A stretch of 64,000 bases of DNA from Leptobrachium leishanense (Eukaryota; Chordata; Amphibia; Anura; Megophryidae). Location: contig CM019069.1 in NCBI GenBank assembly GCA_009667805.1, forward strand, positions 90,803,204 to 90,867,203. Direction: 5' to 3'. Below are positions 22,144-34,211 of the stretch, piece after piece. Position 1 is the stretch's first letter, and the number at the start of each line of letters is the position of its first letter. A model generated the notes under the pieces. The model saw nothing but the letters and a program-made list of their open reading frames with translations. It made no database searches and had not been told where the DNA came from. Made by a program: the position numbers and the translations under genes.

Positions 22144-24360
22144 ATATTATTATTATTATTTATTAAGCGCCAACACATTCCGCAGTGCTGTACAAGGTGT
22201 AATGGGTAAAGACAGGACAATTCTACAATACATACAGGAGACAGGTCAGTATTCCTGCCAGCAGTTACATGAGGATATGAGGACCCTATTCCCATGGGAA
22301 TTTACAATCTAGATGGGTGAGGGGATAGAAACAGGAGGGGGGACTGCAGTGATGTGCTAATGCAGGGAGAGGTGAGGACTGTTTTTTGGTCGGTCGGATG
22401 TCTTGTTACAGAGTCGGGTGGTAGGCTTCCCTAAATAGAAGGGTCTTTAGGGAGCGTTTAAATGAAGCCAGATTTGGGGACAGTCTGATATTGCGAGGAA
22501 GCGCGTTCCATAGGGTCGGCGCCACACAAGAAAAGTCCTGCAATCTGGCATGTGAAGAGGTAATGATGGAGGATGCCAAGCACAGGTCATTGTTGGATCG
22601 TAGGGGAGGGGCTTGGGTGTATTTTGTGATTAGTGAGGACAGGTAGTGAGGGGCGGTGTAAGTGAGGGTTTTGTAGGTCAAGGTGAGTAGTTTGAATTTA
22701 TTTCTGCTGTGGATGGGGAGCCAGTGCAGGGATTCACAGAGAGGAGCAGCAGAGACAGAGCGACGGGTGAAATGGATAAGCCGGGCTGATGTGTTTAGGA
22801 TGGACTGCAGGGGGGAGAGGCGGGAGATAGGAAGGCCAGTCAGGAGGTTGTTGAAGTAGTCCAGGTGGGAGATAACAAGCGAGTGGATAAGTTGTTTGGT
22901 GGTGTTAGCAGTCAGAAATGGATGAATTTTGGCAATGTTACAGAGGTGATTGCGGCAAGATGATGAGAGTGATTGGATGTAGGGGCTGAAGGAAAGACTG
23001 GAGTCAAGTGTCACTCCGAGGCAACGGACTTGTGCAGAAGGAAGGATAGTGATACCGTCAACAATTATGGAGAAGTCAGAAATTGGAGTAGAGTTAGAGA
23101 GGGGAATAAGAAGGAGCTCAGTCTTGGACATGTTGATCTTCAGGTAGTGAGCGGCCATCCAGGCAGAGATACTAGACAGACAATCACTGACCTGAGAGAG
23201 AACGGAGGGGAAGAGATCGGGAGCGGAGAGGTAGATCTGAGTGTCATCAGCGTATAGGTGATACTTTAAGCCATAGCTGGTGATGAGTTTACCCAGTGAG
23301 GAGGTATAGATGGAGAAGAGCAGAGGACCTAAGACTGAGCCTTGAGGTACACCGACTGACAGAGGCATTGAAGAGGAGGAATTGCCAGCAAGGGATACAG
23401 AGAAGGATCTGTTGGAGAGGTACGATTTTAGCCAGGAGAGGGTGGTATCACAGAGACCAAGAGAGAAAAGTGTCTCTATGAGGAGGGGATGGTCTACTGT
23501 ATCAAAGGCAGCTGAGAGGTCAAGTAGGATCAGCATGGAGTAGTGGCCATTGCATTTAGCAGAGAGTAGGTCATTAGTAACCTTTGTGAGAGCAGTTTCT
23601 GTTGAATGTTGAGCGCAAAAGCCAGATTGCAGGGGGTCAAGCGAGGAGTTACAGGATAGGAAGAGGGTTAAGTGGTCGTAGACTAGTCTTTCTAGCAATT
23701 TTGATGCTATTGGAAGTAGTGAAACTGGACGGTAGTTTTCAGGAGAATGTGGTTCGAGGGAGGGTTTCTTGAGAATGGGTGTGATAGTGGCATGCTCTTG
23801 AAAGGAGAGGGGAATGAGCCAGAAGAAAGAGAGAGGTTGAAAATGTGTGTAAGAGCAGGAGTGATAGATGTGGACAGAGAAGATAGTAGGTGTGAAGGGA
23901 TAGGGTCTAGTGGGCAGTTAGTGAGGCGTGAAGAAGACAGTAGAGAATGGACCTCATCCTCTGTGGTTGGGGCAAAGAGCCTGAGAGTCGATGTGGGGTT
24001 GGCTGGGGGAGGAAAAGTGCTGTATGCTTGTGCTGGGATATTGTTACGGATTGTGAGTGTTTTCGTTATGAAGTAGTCAGCAAGATCTTGAGTGCTGAGG
24101 TCGGATGGGGGAGGTGGCGCAGGTGGGTAGAGGAGTGAGTTGAAGGTTAAGAACAATCTTTTGGGATTGGAAGAAAGTGAAGATATAAGAGAGGAGAAGG
24201 AAGTTTGTTTGGCGAGGTGAAGGGCAGTTGTGTATGAGCGGAGAAGGAACTTATAGTTGTTGAAGTCAGCTTCAGAGTGGGATTTCTTCCAAGCACGCTC
24301 CGCAGTGCGGGAGCATCTCTGCAAGTAGCGCATCTGCTTAGAGTGCCAGGTCTGAAACTG
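22144..24360 (-). mobile_element. L2-type LINE, 5'-truncated
   Basis: This minus-strand LINE ends in an '(att)' tail on the + strand at 22144-22163 and shares its 3' end with 15185-15325. Coding remnants cover the region upstream of RT and the complete RT palm. The endonuclease is missing, as usual for target-primed insertions that stop early. Confidence 0.88.
22406..24333 (-). pseudogene. L2-type LINE reverse transcriptase, broken into two blocks
   Basis: The enzyme would reverse-transcribe LINE RNA at a nicked target. Block 23707-24333 holds the pre-RT region ('ERAWKKSHSEADFNNYK', '[14 protein letters not shown]'). Block 22406-23698 (430 codons) holds the RT: '[16 protein letters not shown]', '[19 protein letters not shown]', the catalytic '[15 protein letters not shown]', '[17 protein letters not shown]', '[12 protein letters not shown]', and the C-terminal '[20 protein letters not shown]'. 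The two blocks are in different frames, separated near 23700, so at least one frameshift has killed it. The 430-codon block is otherwise open, suggesting a fairly young copy. The clade is L2/CR1-like by motif; I favour L2. Confidence 0.9.
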
Positions 24361-25059
24361 GCAACGTGGAATTTTGTGCAGTTGTTTATATATATATATT
24401 CTGTATATCCCCGGTACTACTTGTTTCCTGGTTCATGACTGACAAGGAGAAGAGAGGGGACCATCCCTGAGCAGCTTTTTAAGATTTTGCCAATTAAAAA
24501 CAATCTGCATGTGCTATATCCAAGGTCTGAAACAGACCCCTTAAAGGGTGAGTGGGATTTTCCCTTCTTACAGAATGTAATCAGATGAGTTAAGACATAC
24601 TGCACTATATATGCCATCTCTGTGCCTTTGACATATATCGGGAGTTGTACGGCGGATGGGGAGGCCTTTAACAACCCAGACGTGCATTAACTAGAGCTAT
24701 AGAGGCTCTTAATATTGTAAGTGTATCTCTGCCCTCTCCTGATTAATTGGTGTTTATGTAGTATCACACTATTTTGTGTTTGTTTATATTTTTTTGAAGG
24801 CGTATTCCTTTGAAGAAATTATGTTATTGATTTGCATATGAAAATTTCTGATTAACTGTGAACCTCTGAGCAATGAGTAATTTTACATTGGTATGAAAGC
24901 TTATTTATTGTACATAAAATAACATTTTCATGCATTTATCACAAAAGGTGGATTAGGATGCTGGTCCTGATCACACGCACCTGTGCGATTCACTCCTTTA
25001 CACAAACCTTTTTTACCTAAGCAAAATTTTAGCTGCTCCTAAAAGCTGGTGCTAACTGA
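24361..25059. other. Unassigned sequence
   Basis: About 700 bp without a recognised gene or element, apart from a short 'tatatatata' stretch near 24390. Confidence 0.45.
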
Positions 25060-25510
25060 TTCCGCTTTTGAATGCTCATCCCTGACTACTGTAATCTCCT
25101 TCTCTCTGGCCATAAGATATCCCATATTCTCCCTCTGCAGTCTGTAATGAGAGCCTGTGCCAGGCTCAATCACCTCACCTCCCGCAGCTCTCACAACTCA
25201 CCCCTTTGTCAATCTCTACACTGGCTCACTGTTTCCTTTAGAATCCAATTCAAAATATTGGTGCTCATGTACAAAGCTCTCCATAACCACGTCCCTACCT
25301 TCATCTCATCCCTTATTAACAGTTATATCCCATCCTGACCACTTCACTCTGCCAATTATCTGATGTTATCGTTGCCTTGTACCCGCACCCCCAACTCTTA
25401 CCTTCAGGACTTCTCCCGAGCTGCCCCCTTTTTATGGAACTCCCTCCCAACATTAGACTCTCCCCATCTCTTCACTCCTTCAAGAAGCCTCTGAAAACAC
25501 ACACAAGAAT
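25060..25510 (+). pseudogene. Second L2-type LINE family, RT C-terminal fragment
   Basis: The translation of 25072-25338 contains 'PDYCNLLLSG', 'LPLQSVMRACARLNHL', 'SPLCQSLHWL' and 'KILVLMYKALH', the thumb and C-terminal region of an L2-type RT. It is distinct in sequence from the family at 14006 and 22406. The end of the protein ('FLPSGLLP...' region) continues in other frames to about 25500. The same family recurs at 50407-50850. It is truncated at both ends. Confidence 0.8.
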
Positions 25511-27117
25511 ATGTCAATTTAACTATTTACATGACACCAACTGCTCAGTCTATAAAGTCATAATGGAGTCCTAATAAATAATCTTAGTGGATATTGTTTT
25601 GTATAGCACATAAATAAATTACCAAAATCCCAGATATACTATGTTTTGGCTTTGTTTCTCTGCACCTATATATTTCCCGCTCCTGTTATTTTATTCCTGC
25701 ACCTGATTTATTCCCTTTGTCAAATTCTTTGCTATATCATTAAAAGGGCACAGTCTGATCCATATCATTATCTCCACTCTGTATCTATTCTTCCCTTAAC
25801 AGGTATCTTTGCTCGCCTTTCGCTGTCTCCCTCTTACTTAGGCCTTTGATAAAATTTATAGTATCTACTGTACAATTCTCTCACCAGTGTCTTTCAGCCA
25901 TTTGTTTTCAGGATGGGTTTATGTAACCAATGTACTCAAACTTTGATTAATGTCCATTAGTTGGCTGAATATCTACAATACTATATTCAGGTGAAAGATT
26001 ATATATGCAACACTGCCCTCCTCACTGTAAGTCAAGGTGATGCAGTATCTGCCTTTTTTTTTTATTTTGGATAGATAATTGCGTTGGTGTATTAAAACGA
26101 CTTCAGTGTGAAGGGTGATTCTTGAAAGACTCTTACAATTTTCTATGGCAAAAGCAGAACTATCAAGGAAAGTGCAATTATCACTTGCTATGCTATTTAT
26201 TTCCAATTCCTTTGAGAGGCCTTTTCTCTTTATTTTTTGTTATTTGCAGCCACAGACAATCTCTGGATTATTACTCAAGCTGTCTCTGTAGGCAAACTTT
26301 TTAAAGCCACTTAGACGTTCTCTATGTTTTATACCTCATATCTCATAATATACTTAAGTTGTATTTGTGATGCTGCCATGTCACTTTGTCAATTAATTCA
26401 AGATTATTCTACATATATTGTAACGTAATATATATGTAAATTAATATCAGTTTTAAATGTTCTTTTTTTGCACTTTTAAACATCAGCTTTAACATTTGTT
26501 GTCATTTGTTGCAAGCATTCTTAATCCTTGCACTACCAAAGATATGTATACAAGGTTGTAATTTAAATAAAAAATTAAAATTAAAATTACTATAAATATA
26601 TTAACCCCCATTTCCATACCTTTCTAAAGGAAGATTTTCTTGGTGGGTAATCTCACTCATTTCACCCTGTACTATGATAAATAAGCTACAAGGAGCAGTC
26701 TACCTTCACTGTAGCAAAAAGACCAACAAATCTCACTGCCTCATCATAACAGCCAGGGAGAGGGCAGATTACAGGGGGGTGGGCTCTGGGATCCCTCATG
26801 TCTGTACAAGATTATGATTTTGGTTGCTATGCTTGCGGAGGATCCCTGTATATTAGAGATACACAATGTTACTGTAATTTCATATTCGGGAATTATACCC
26901 ACATACAGATTCAACTTTTATATTCTATTGGTATTTTTTTCAATCTATCTTTATCACAATTAGTGCATTTGACTTAGCAGACATTTCTGCCTGTATGCTA
27001 AGAGTGCAGGACCTATTTGAAATTGTGCAAGATAAGGGACACCATCTTGAGTTTAGAACTATTCAGCTTTGCAATATTTCTGTATAAGAAGGTACGTTAG
27101 AAAAGAGCAAATATTTA
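25511..27117. other. Unassigned AT-rich sequence
   Basis: About 1.6 kb of AT-rich DNA with no recognised gene, RNA or transposon signature. Confidence 0.5.
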
Positions 27118-27132
27118 TTATTTTACACTTTT

Positions 27133-27875
27133 TTAAAAAAAAAATTCAAGTTTATTTGATTTCCAATATAGCAAAAAACAGTGCAGTCAGAAAAAATGCA
27201 ATATGTAATAAACTAGATGCAGTTTATATCCGTGGAGAAACAAAGGAACAGAAGAAAAAGAACGAAATCCCATTACCACCCGTAGCACGAAAGAATTACC
27301 CAATAAATTCCCGATACAGAAAAGAAGGTAATTGAAGACACGATGAGATACATAATAAATAGCATTAATAGGCATAAATATACAGTCAATGCTCAGTGGG
27401 CTGTGAGCAACGTGTTATCACCTCTGAATTCCAGTAGAACCATCTACGTACATGCTGCACGTACTGACCTCTAGCTTCATGGATCAGTTCATTGTATGAA
27501 TGGATCAAGTCAATTCTCTCGCAACCAATCCCTAATCTGAGGGGTGATCGCCTGTTTCCTTAACCTAGGAATGACGGCCTTAGCAGCATTGACAAGCCGG
27601 ATTGCCAGAGAGCGTTTGTACGTTTCTATCCCAAATGATACATGATGCAACAGGTAGGCCTCCGGACCAAAAGTTAGGGGAGGGACAATCAGACGACTCA
27701 CGGTGTCATGAACAGCCTGCCAAAAAGGAAGCAGTATTGGACACCGCCACCATATATGCAGGAAGTCCGCCTCCGCAGCCTCACATCTCCAACAACGATC
27801 ATCCACAGCGGGAACCAACATCGCAAACAGTCGAGAGTCCTATCCCATCTAGAGAGAACCTTATATGCAGTTACC
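27133..27875 (-). mobile_element. L1/Tx1-type LINE, 3' fragment with 15-bp target duplication
   Basis: The insertion is flanked by the direct repeat 'ttattttacactttt' (27118-27132 and 27876-27890). On the minus strand it ends 'aaataaacttgaa' then a T/A-rich tail. It encodes only the C-terminal end of ORF2. It is a heavily 5'-truncated insertion. Confidence 0.85.
27510..27821 (-). pseudogene. L1/Tx1 ORF2 C-terminal fragment
   Basis: The 103-codon frame contains 'DRCWRCEAAEADFLHIWWRC', the C-terminal cysteine-histidine motif of L1/Tx1 ORF2, followed by 'PILLPFWQAVHDTV', 'AYLLHHV' and 'PRLRKQAITPQI'. The same motif occurs in the ORF2 copies at 8646-12464 and 46654-48930. No RT domain is present, because the insertion is 5'-truncated. 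Confidence 0.82.
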
Positions 27876-27890
27876 TTATTTTACACTTTT

Positions 27891-28436
27891 ACTCTGTTAA
27901 CTTTCCCAAAATAACAGTTTTCATGCAAAATTGCTCCACATTCTACAGTGAAGGGTTAAGTATGCACCCCATTTTTCAAATAAACATTATGATAATGTTT
28001 TATTTTCAATGAAAAGCACTTGGTAGTGAAAGCTCTTTTTGAAGTGTCAATTTGAAAATACATTTCCTCACTGCTACATGTAATAGAGCTCCATTATTTA
28101 TCTGAAATTGCTGGAATTACCCCTTTTGGTGATTCCGTTTGGAATATGTAATTCACTGGGTTTTCATTTTATTTATTTTTTACTGCTGGTAACCAAAGCA
28201 AACTAATGAAACTATTCATTCATTATACTGAGCAATGGTATCTTGCTCAGAATTAATGGTATGTATCTCTAAATTTACTTGTCTTTGCCCTAGAGCATAG
28301 ACGTCCACAGCCCTTATCATTAATTGTAAATAATCACAGTCAATTTGTATGCTTTGCATCATGGACCAGATAAAGAACACCCAGAATGTATGCATGGGGA
28401 CCTAAATGATGGGACACATTACCAATTCCTTCAGCC
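27891..28436. other. Unassigned sequence
   Basis: AT-rich DNA of about 550 bp, no recognised feature. Confidence 0.45.
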
Positions 28437-29169
28437 AGCATTCCTTGTGACAAAATAGAATAAAGAATATATGGAATATCTAGATACAAAATATAAAAAC
28501 ATCACAGCACAATACAATATGACCATTGAAACCCAAAACTGGCCCCCTCTGAAACGTACTCACTATATATGCCTATGATTTCTTTTCTCTAGAATGACAT
28601 GGTGGTTACTACTCCTGACGCAGTTTCCCTGGTGCCAGGCACCACACTGGCACATTCTGGAACAGGAGAGGTTTGCTGGATTCACAGCTCACTGCAGGCT
28701 CCAATAGGTAATCCCTGCTGTAAAAAGCACTGCACTGCACTCCACTGTATAAAAACAGAGGGTTTTTTATTATAATAAAAATCAACCATATAAAAGCGCA
28801 GGCACATCCGACGCATTATATTGTAACACACAACTTTTTCAAGAATAATTGCATCGTTGATGGAGTAAAAAAAGCCACAATAGCGGCTTATTTAAAGTCG
28901 CTGGCCACGAGGGCACTTTTAGCCATGAAAAAATTGTATGTTACCACAAAACGTGTAGGAAGTGCCCGCGCTTTCATACAGTTTCTTTTTAATATAATAA
29001 AAAAAACTTCTGTTTATATATGGTGGAGTGTGGTGCCTATTACAGCAGATTACCTATTGGAGCCTGCAGTGAGCTGTGAATCCAGCAAACCTGTCCTGTT
29101 CCAGAGCGTGCCAGTGTGGAGTGCCTGGTACCAGGGAAACTGCGGCAGGAGTGGTAACCACTGTGACAT

Positions 29170-29213
<44 letters not shown>

Positions 29214-29365
29214 TATATATGCCTATGATTGCGTATCTCTAGTGAGTGCATTTCAGAGGGGGCCAGTTTTTGGTTTCAATGTTTATATTGAGTTGCGCTA
29301 TGATGTTTTTATTTGTATTTTGCATCTAGTTACTCAGTGTATTCTTTATTCTATCTTGTACCTTG
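28437..29365. mobile_element. Long inverted-repeat (foldback) element, arms about 290 bp
   Basis: Left arm 28437-28722 and right arm 29037-29365 are reverse complements. Examples are 'aaaactggccccctctgaaa' with 'cagagggggccagttttt', and 'ctgcaggctccaataggtaa' with 'ttacctattggagcctgcag'. The spacer is about 310 bp and has no coding sequence. The right arm has acquired an (AT)n stretch at 29169-29219. No target duplication was identified. Confidence 0.78.
29169..29219. repeat. (AT)n microsatellite
   Basis: About 50 bp of nearly pure TA dinucleotides. The corresponding place in the left arm (near 28565) has only a short 'tatatatg', so the expansion followed element formation. Confidence 0.9.
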
Positions 29366-29865
29366 TTTATCACCAAGTGACGGAGACAATCTATTTGGAG
29401 TGATATAAATTCGTATCTATTTTATATTATTCTTGCAAATGAGTGTCTATACAATTTTTTTGGTTGATATCATTCCTTGTGAGCATGCCGATACCTTGGT
29501 GTAAATATAGTCATTAAAGAGGTAAAGATTGTAAATGTGTAGTGACTTTGACCAGTTCACATTTTTATTAAACATAATTCGTAAATCACATCATTCTGGA
29601 ATAAGGAATAATTAGGAATCCCTGTTGGAGGCTGCAGCCCCACACAGCAGAAGGAGTCCTCTTGGAAGGGACTGTCTGCCTGGGGTTGCGTGCGCATGGA
29701 ACTGGTAACTCGTGCGCACGCTGATGGAAAAACTTATTTAACTTGTGACTATGCTTTGCAAGGTCGTCCCCATGACCTTACATATCATAGGCACAAGTTA
29801 ATTATTTTTCTCCCACCTGACATCAGCGGGGCTTCTTAGTTAGGGCAGTGATAGCGAACTTTGGC
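29366..29865. other. Unassigned sequence
   Basis: No recognised feature. A short inverted repeat 'ggttgcgtgcgca ... tgcgcacg' lies near 29683-29720. Confidence 0.4.
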
Positions 29866-30746
29866 ATCCCAGATGTTTTGAAACTACATGTCCCGTTATG
29901 CTCCAACAGTTGAGAAAGCATCGAGACCCACGTCCCTGAGGAGCAGACACAAGCGAAACGCCGCGTTGGACGTGCTCTATTAACCCATTTAAGGTTTTCC
30001 TCTCGTTGCATGCCTGAGCTGGACTCATCTATATTTCATAGAGAACAATACCATTACAGCACAATCTGTTTGGGCTATGACTGAAGGCCCATAACCGTTC
30101 AGCAACATTGTAGCATGTTTAATGTTGAGATGGATTTTTAATCTCTTGATCCCCTGTATGTATTATATGAATTTTCTTGCTGAGGAATACACTTTTTGGC
30201 TGGGAGATTGCTACTGCTTGCACTTTATTGTGATTTCTCGATCAGTGCATTGCAAATTGTAGCTACCAGGCTCACTCCTTGTCTCTATATTAACCAGTTG
30301 TATTCCGTGACATGGACCACTTATGTTTGCACCTCATCGTGATGCTTTTGAGTGGTGCATGCTAACTACAATAACCAATTTGGTGGCACATGTCTTTAAG
30401 CATTTGAGTATACTCTAACGTGTGTATACTTTTCTGAGGGGATCCTTAGGCATCTTTTGCTGATTATTTTTTTCAGGTGGTGGTTCTCAGTTTTTGACAT
30501 ACAATTGTTGTCACAGAGACATCACCCTGCATTAGATGCTTTTTGTGATTGGTCATTGACCTTGAGTTATGGTCTCTAATCTATGACCTTTTTTGTGTGT
30601 TTTTTATACATTTTGTGGGTGTGTACGTTTTTTATCAGAAGTCCAATAAAGGTTTAGAATTTTAATAATTTGTTCCCACCTTCCTTTTGGGTTCTTTGGA
30701 ATCCAATTCTTCCTGGAACATGATGTAGTTTCAAAACATCTGAGGC
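29866..30746 (+). mobile_element. Unclassified element with hammerhead-like 5' motif between inverted MITE halves
   Basis: The flanks are inverted: 'ccagatgttttgaaactaca' at about 29869 and 'gtagtttcaaaacatctg' at about 30726. Between them lies a hammerhead-like motif (29929-29974), then about 650 bp of non-coding sequence ending with 'tccaataaaggtttagaat' near 30645, which contains an AATAAA signal. The arrangement suggests a non-coding retroelement-like unit inside a split MITE. No reverse transcriptase is encoded. The assignment is an inference. Confidence 0.4.
29929..29974 (+). ncRNA. Hammerhead ribozyme-like motif, type I topology
   Basis: The hammerhead core needs CUGANGA, a stem II, GAAA, a stem III ending in UH, and a closing stem I. 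Here CTGAGGA (29936-29942) is followed by a weak stem II (GC/GC at 29943-29954) and GAA (29955-29957). A 3-bp stem III (ACG/CGT, 29958-29966) is followed by T29967 as the predicted cleavage residue. Stem I is a perfect 7-bp pair, CACGTCC (29929-29935) with GGACGTG (29968-29974). All invariant core bases are present. Stem II is short, so activity is doubtful without testing. Confidence 0.6.
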
Positions 30747-31492
30747 TATATTACAATCATAACGCTAACGTTAGTGCTCACCTGTGTGAGCGTTAACGTT
30801 TGCCTTGGTTGCGCTAGCGTGGGTGAACCATATTACAATACGAACGCTAACAGGTTTAAAAACCCATTTGCAATTTGGATCCTGCGCTTTTCAGTGCGAG
30901 CTTACTGTACTTTGCGCTCCCTATGCTTAACATGGGGGGGGCGCAAAGTGTTAGCTAGCTTTAGGATTACAAAGTTCTAATGCTAATTATCGTCCTGCTG
31001 TGGTTAACTGAAAAGATAACCACAGCTAGGACCTGGTGCTACCTGATTATGCTTAATCAGTCAGCACCAGCTGAAACCCTCCCCCAAAAATCACATACTC
31101 ACCGCGCCTCCCATGCAAGAACGGCGGCTCCATCCTCCTCTTCTTGCTGCCGAGAGCAGAGTGAGACTGGGGGAAAAAGTCCATCAGTATCCCTCTGCGA
31201 ATCACTCCGCCGACCTGAGGGATCTCGTGAGGCGAGATTCTGCAGGTCATGTGACTGGCAGTGGAAGCCTCAATGGAGTCCTATGGACTCCACCGAGGGG
31301 ATGCTCACAGCGGTGCTTAGTGCTGCCGTAACCATCCTGAGGCTTAGCGCCGTGTTACGGTGCAAGCTGCTGGTTTAGCGCCTGCAATGTAATATCATGC
31401 TAAAATGGGGGACGCTAAGGAGAAACCTGCAGGCGCAGGTTTTTCTCCTTAGCATCCCTGTTTTAGCGTGATGATTGTAATAGTGCCCCTGT
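30747..31492. repeat. Foldback-type non-autonomous element
   Basis: The ends are inverted: 'ctatattacaatcataacgct' left and 'agcgtgatgattgtaatag' right. Internal hairpins include 'tggttaactgaaaagataacca' near 31000 and 'ggagaaacctgcaggcgcaggtttttctcc' near 31408-31448. It shares its left half with 21057-21930. No coding sequence is recognised. Confidence 0.65.
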
Positions 31493-31906
31493 GGTGTGAA
31501 GGTTTGCCATTATCGGGATAGGCCATTATTGCATAGAATAAAAGCAGCTCTTTATTGTGATTAGTTGGCATGTGCAGTCATGGATGTGGTACTAATGTAT
31601 ATTTAACACTCTAGATCATGAAGGACCTGCTGGAACACTCCCTTGAGATACATTTCCCCACTACTATGATTATACTAGCACATTGTTGAACATATGAAAT
31701 GCTACAGAAATCTTGAACATTACGCAGTCTAGCCCAGTCAAACTGTACCTATGATGTTACAGTAACACATTAAAAAGATGTTATTCATACAAAAATATTT
31801 TATTATAGAGGTAGATGTATATTTTATTACTTAACATATGTCAACGTAGCAGGTAAAAAAAAAAGGATTAGGTCACACATGTCAATGTGACATATAAATA
31901 AAATTA
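31493..31906. other. Unassigned sequence
   Basis: About 410 bp of AT-rich DNA preceding a Tc1 terminus. Confidence 0.4.
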
Positions 31907-32218
31907 CTGCTAGGTCTATATATATTTGGACACAGGCACAATTTTCATACTTTGGGCTCTGTATGCCACCAGAATAAAATTAAACAATCCAAAGGAATTT
32001 GAAGTGCAGACTTTCAGCTTTAATTCAAGGGGTTGAACACAAATATCAAGTACAAATTCAAGCAACTGCAAACATGTATATACACAGTCCCTCCCATTTT
32101 CAGGGCCTCAAATGTAATTGAACAAATGCATATAAATGTTCATTAATATTTTGTTGAGAATCCTTTACTGGCAAAGACTATCTGAAGTCTGGAAACCATG
32201 GACATTACCAATGACTTG

Positions 32219-33027
32219 AGGGGTTATTCAGAGAGCACCAAAATGTCATCAACATTTCAGTGCTCTCTTGTTCCCCACACTTTCCTGCACTTCAAGGAAT
32301 CAAAGTTCCCCACCCTGCGGTGAATTCAGCATTCACTGCAGGGTCCCTGGAGTGCAGGGAAAACCCGCCTCAATCCTGCCAAAAACCCACCAAAAAAACC
32401 ACGCTGAACACGTCGGAAAAAGCCGAAAAACCACTGATCACAGCGCAGAGCAGCCGCTGGAAAAAAACTACAAGCTGACAAACGTGGTAAAAAAAAACCC
32501 ATAAACAGTACGCTTAACAGTTTCAAGATTGAAACACTGTTTGCAAAAAAACTACTGAACGAAAATGCCTGGAATTTACAATAACTTCCTTTGAATACTA
32601 ATAGAAAGATCTGTTAAAAAAAAGAAAAGAAAAAAAAAATCCCAAAAAATGCCTGAAAGATCCGAAAAAAATTCTATAAATAAAGAGACTTTTTACTGCA
32701 GAATAAAATAATAAACTGTTTATTATATATTGGATTAAAACGGGAATATTTTTAACATTGAAGCCTATGGGATTCGCCTGATTAAACCTGACTAATGAAA
32801 ACACCGAACAGCAGGGCACTTCGGCAACTTTTCACTGCTGTTCGGTGTTCTCTGAATAGATTAACTTCTCTATGGGGGATTTCACTGCCTTCGAACAGGC
32901 ACCGTACGTGCAGGCAATTCACTAAAATTTTATGAACTGCCTGCTCTCTGAATAGCCGAATGGCCCAGAAATGTCATCGTACACTGAATTTCAGTGTCCG
33001 GTTACATTTCGGTGCTCTCTGAATAAA
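32219..33027. mobile_element. Foldback MITE, 'GGGTTATTCAGAG' family, copy 2
   Basis: The ends are 'gaggggttattcagagagca' and 'tgctctctgaataaaccc', inverted. The interior matches copy 1 (4804-5977): 'ttccccacactttcctgc', 'aattcagcattcactgcagg' and 'cgaacaggcaccgtac' have counterparts there. It interrupts the 3' untranslated part of Tc1 'A', so it is younger than that insertion. Confidence 0.75.
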
Positions 33028-33131
33028 CCCTTTGGTTTCCTCCTTTTGGATGCTTTGCCAGGCTCAGCCTCTAACCACAACTGTGTTTCAGTTGTTCTTT
33101 GTTTGTGGGTCATTCTGCCATAGTTTTACCT

Positions 33132-34211
33132 TCAGCAAGTGAAATACATTCTCAATTGGTTGAGATCAGGTGATTGACTCAGCCATTGCAAAATATTCCA
33201 CTTATTTGACTTCAAAAACTCCTGGATTGCATTTGCAGTGTGTTTTGGATCATTGCCCAACTGTACTGTGAAGTGCCGTCCAATCAACTTTGCTGCATTC
33301 GGCTGAATCTGAGTTGACAGTACATCTCTAAACACTGCTGAATTTATCCAGCTGCTTCTGTCGTATCTTCAATAAACACCAGTGACCCAGTGTCCCTGGA
33401 AGCCAAGCATGCCCATACCAACACATTGCCTCCACCATGTTTTACAGATGACCTTGTCGTAATGTTTAGGTCTCATGCTGCTGAGCAGTTTGTACCAATG
33501 ACTTTCGGATGCAGAATTAAGGATAAGCATGGTGCTGGTTTTATTATAGTACAGTAGAGCTGCTGAATGACCGTTGCTCACAGAGAGGCGAACTACCAAC
33601 TGACTCAGACAGTGTAACGGTCAGACAATTTGAACACTGGCATGTGATTGGTTAGGAGATACATATGCAAATATTACAGTTGTGTGCTTTGGATCATGAG
33701 CTGTTCCAAGCCTTCTCCACACTTTTTTCTCACCGTCATTCTGGTGCAGATTAACCTTAGTTTCATCCGTCCAAAGAATGCTTTTCCAGAACTGGTCTGG
33801 CTTTTTTAGATGTTTTTTGGCAAAGTCTAATCTGTCTTTTCTATCTTCAGGCTTATGAATGGCCTGCACTTGTAGTGATCCCTCTATATTTGCTCTCTTG
33901 ACGTCTTCTCTTGAGTGTAGCCTTTGACAATAATACGCCCACCTCCTGGAGAGTGTCCTGCACTTGTCTGGATGTTGCGAATAGTTTTATCTTTACTATA
34001 GAGAGGATTCTGCGATTATCCACCACTGTTGTCTTCCGTGGACGTCCAGGCCTGTTTATGTTGCTGAGCTTACCAGTGCATTCTTCTTTTTGCAGAATGT
34101 ACCAAATTGTTGATTTGGCCACTCCAAATTTTGCTGCTATCTCTGATGGATTTTTTTTTTAAGCCTTACAGTGGCCTGTTTCACTTGCATGGACAGCTCC
34201 TTTGAATGCAT
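33132..34211 (-). pseudogene. Tc1 'A' transposase, multiple frameshifts
   Basis: The likely start is the ATG at 34211 (MHSKELSMQ). The helix-turn-helix and linker read 'AKFGVAKSTIWYILQKEECT' and 'NRPGRPRKTT'. Catalytic motifs are 'ILWTDETKVNL' and 'LGNDPKHTANAIQEF'; the terminal 'PDLN' motif is followed by a frame change that displaces the expected glutamate region. Breaks are visible at an A-run near 34155, near 33853-33869, between 33621 and 33340 where foreign-looking sequence sits, and at the final acidic motif near 33155. This lineage is distinct from the Tc1 at 6111 and from Tc1 'B' and 'C'. Confidence 0.85.
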
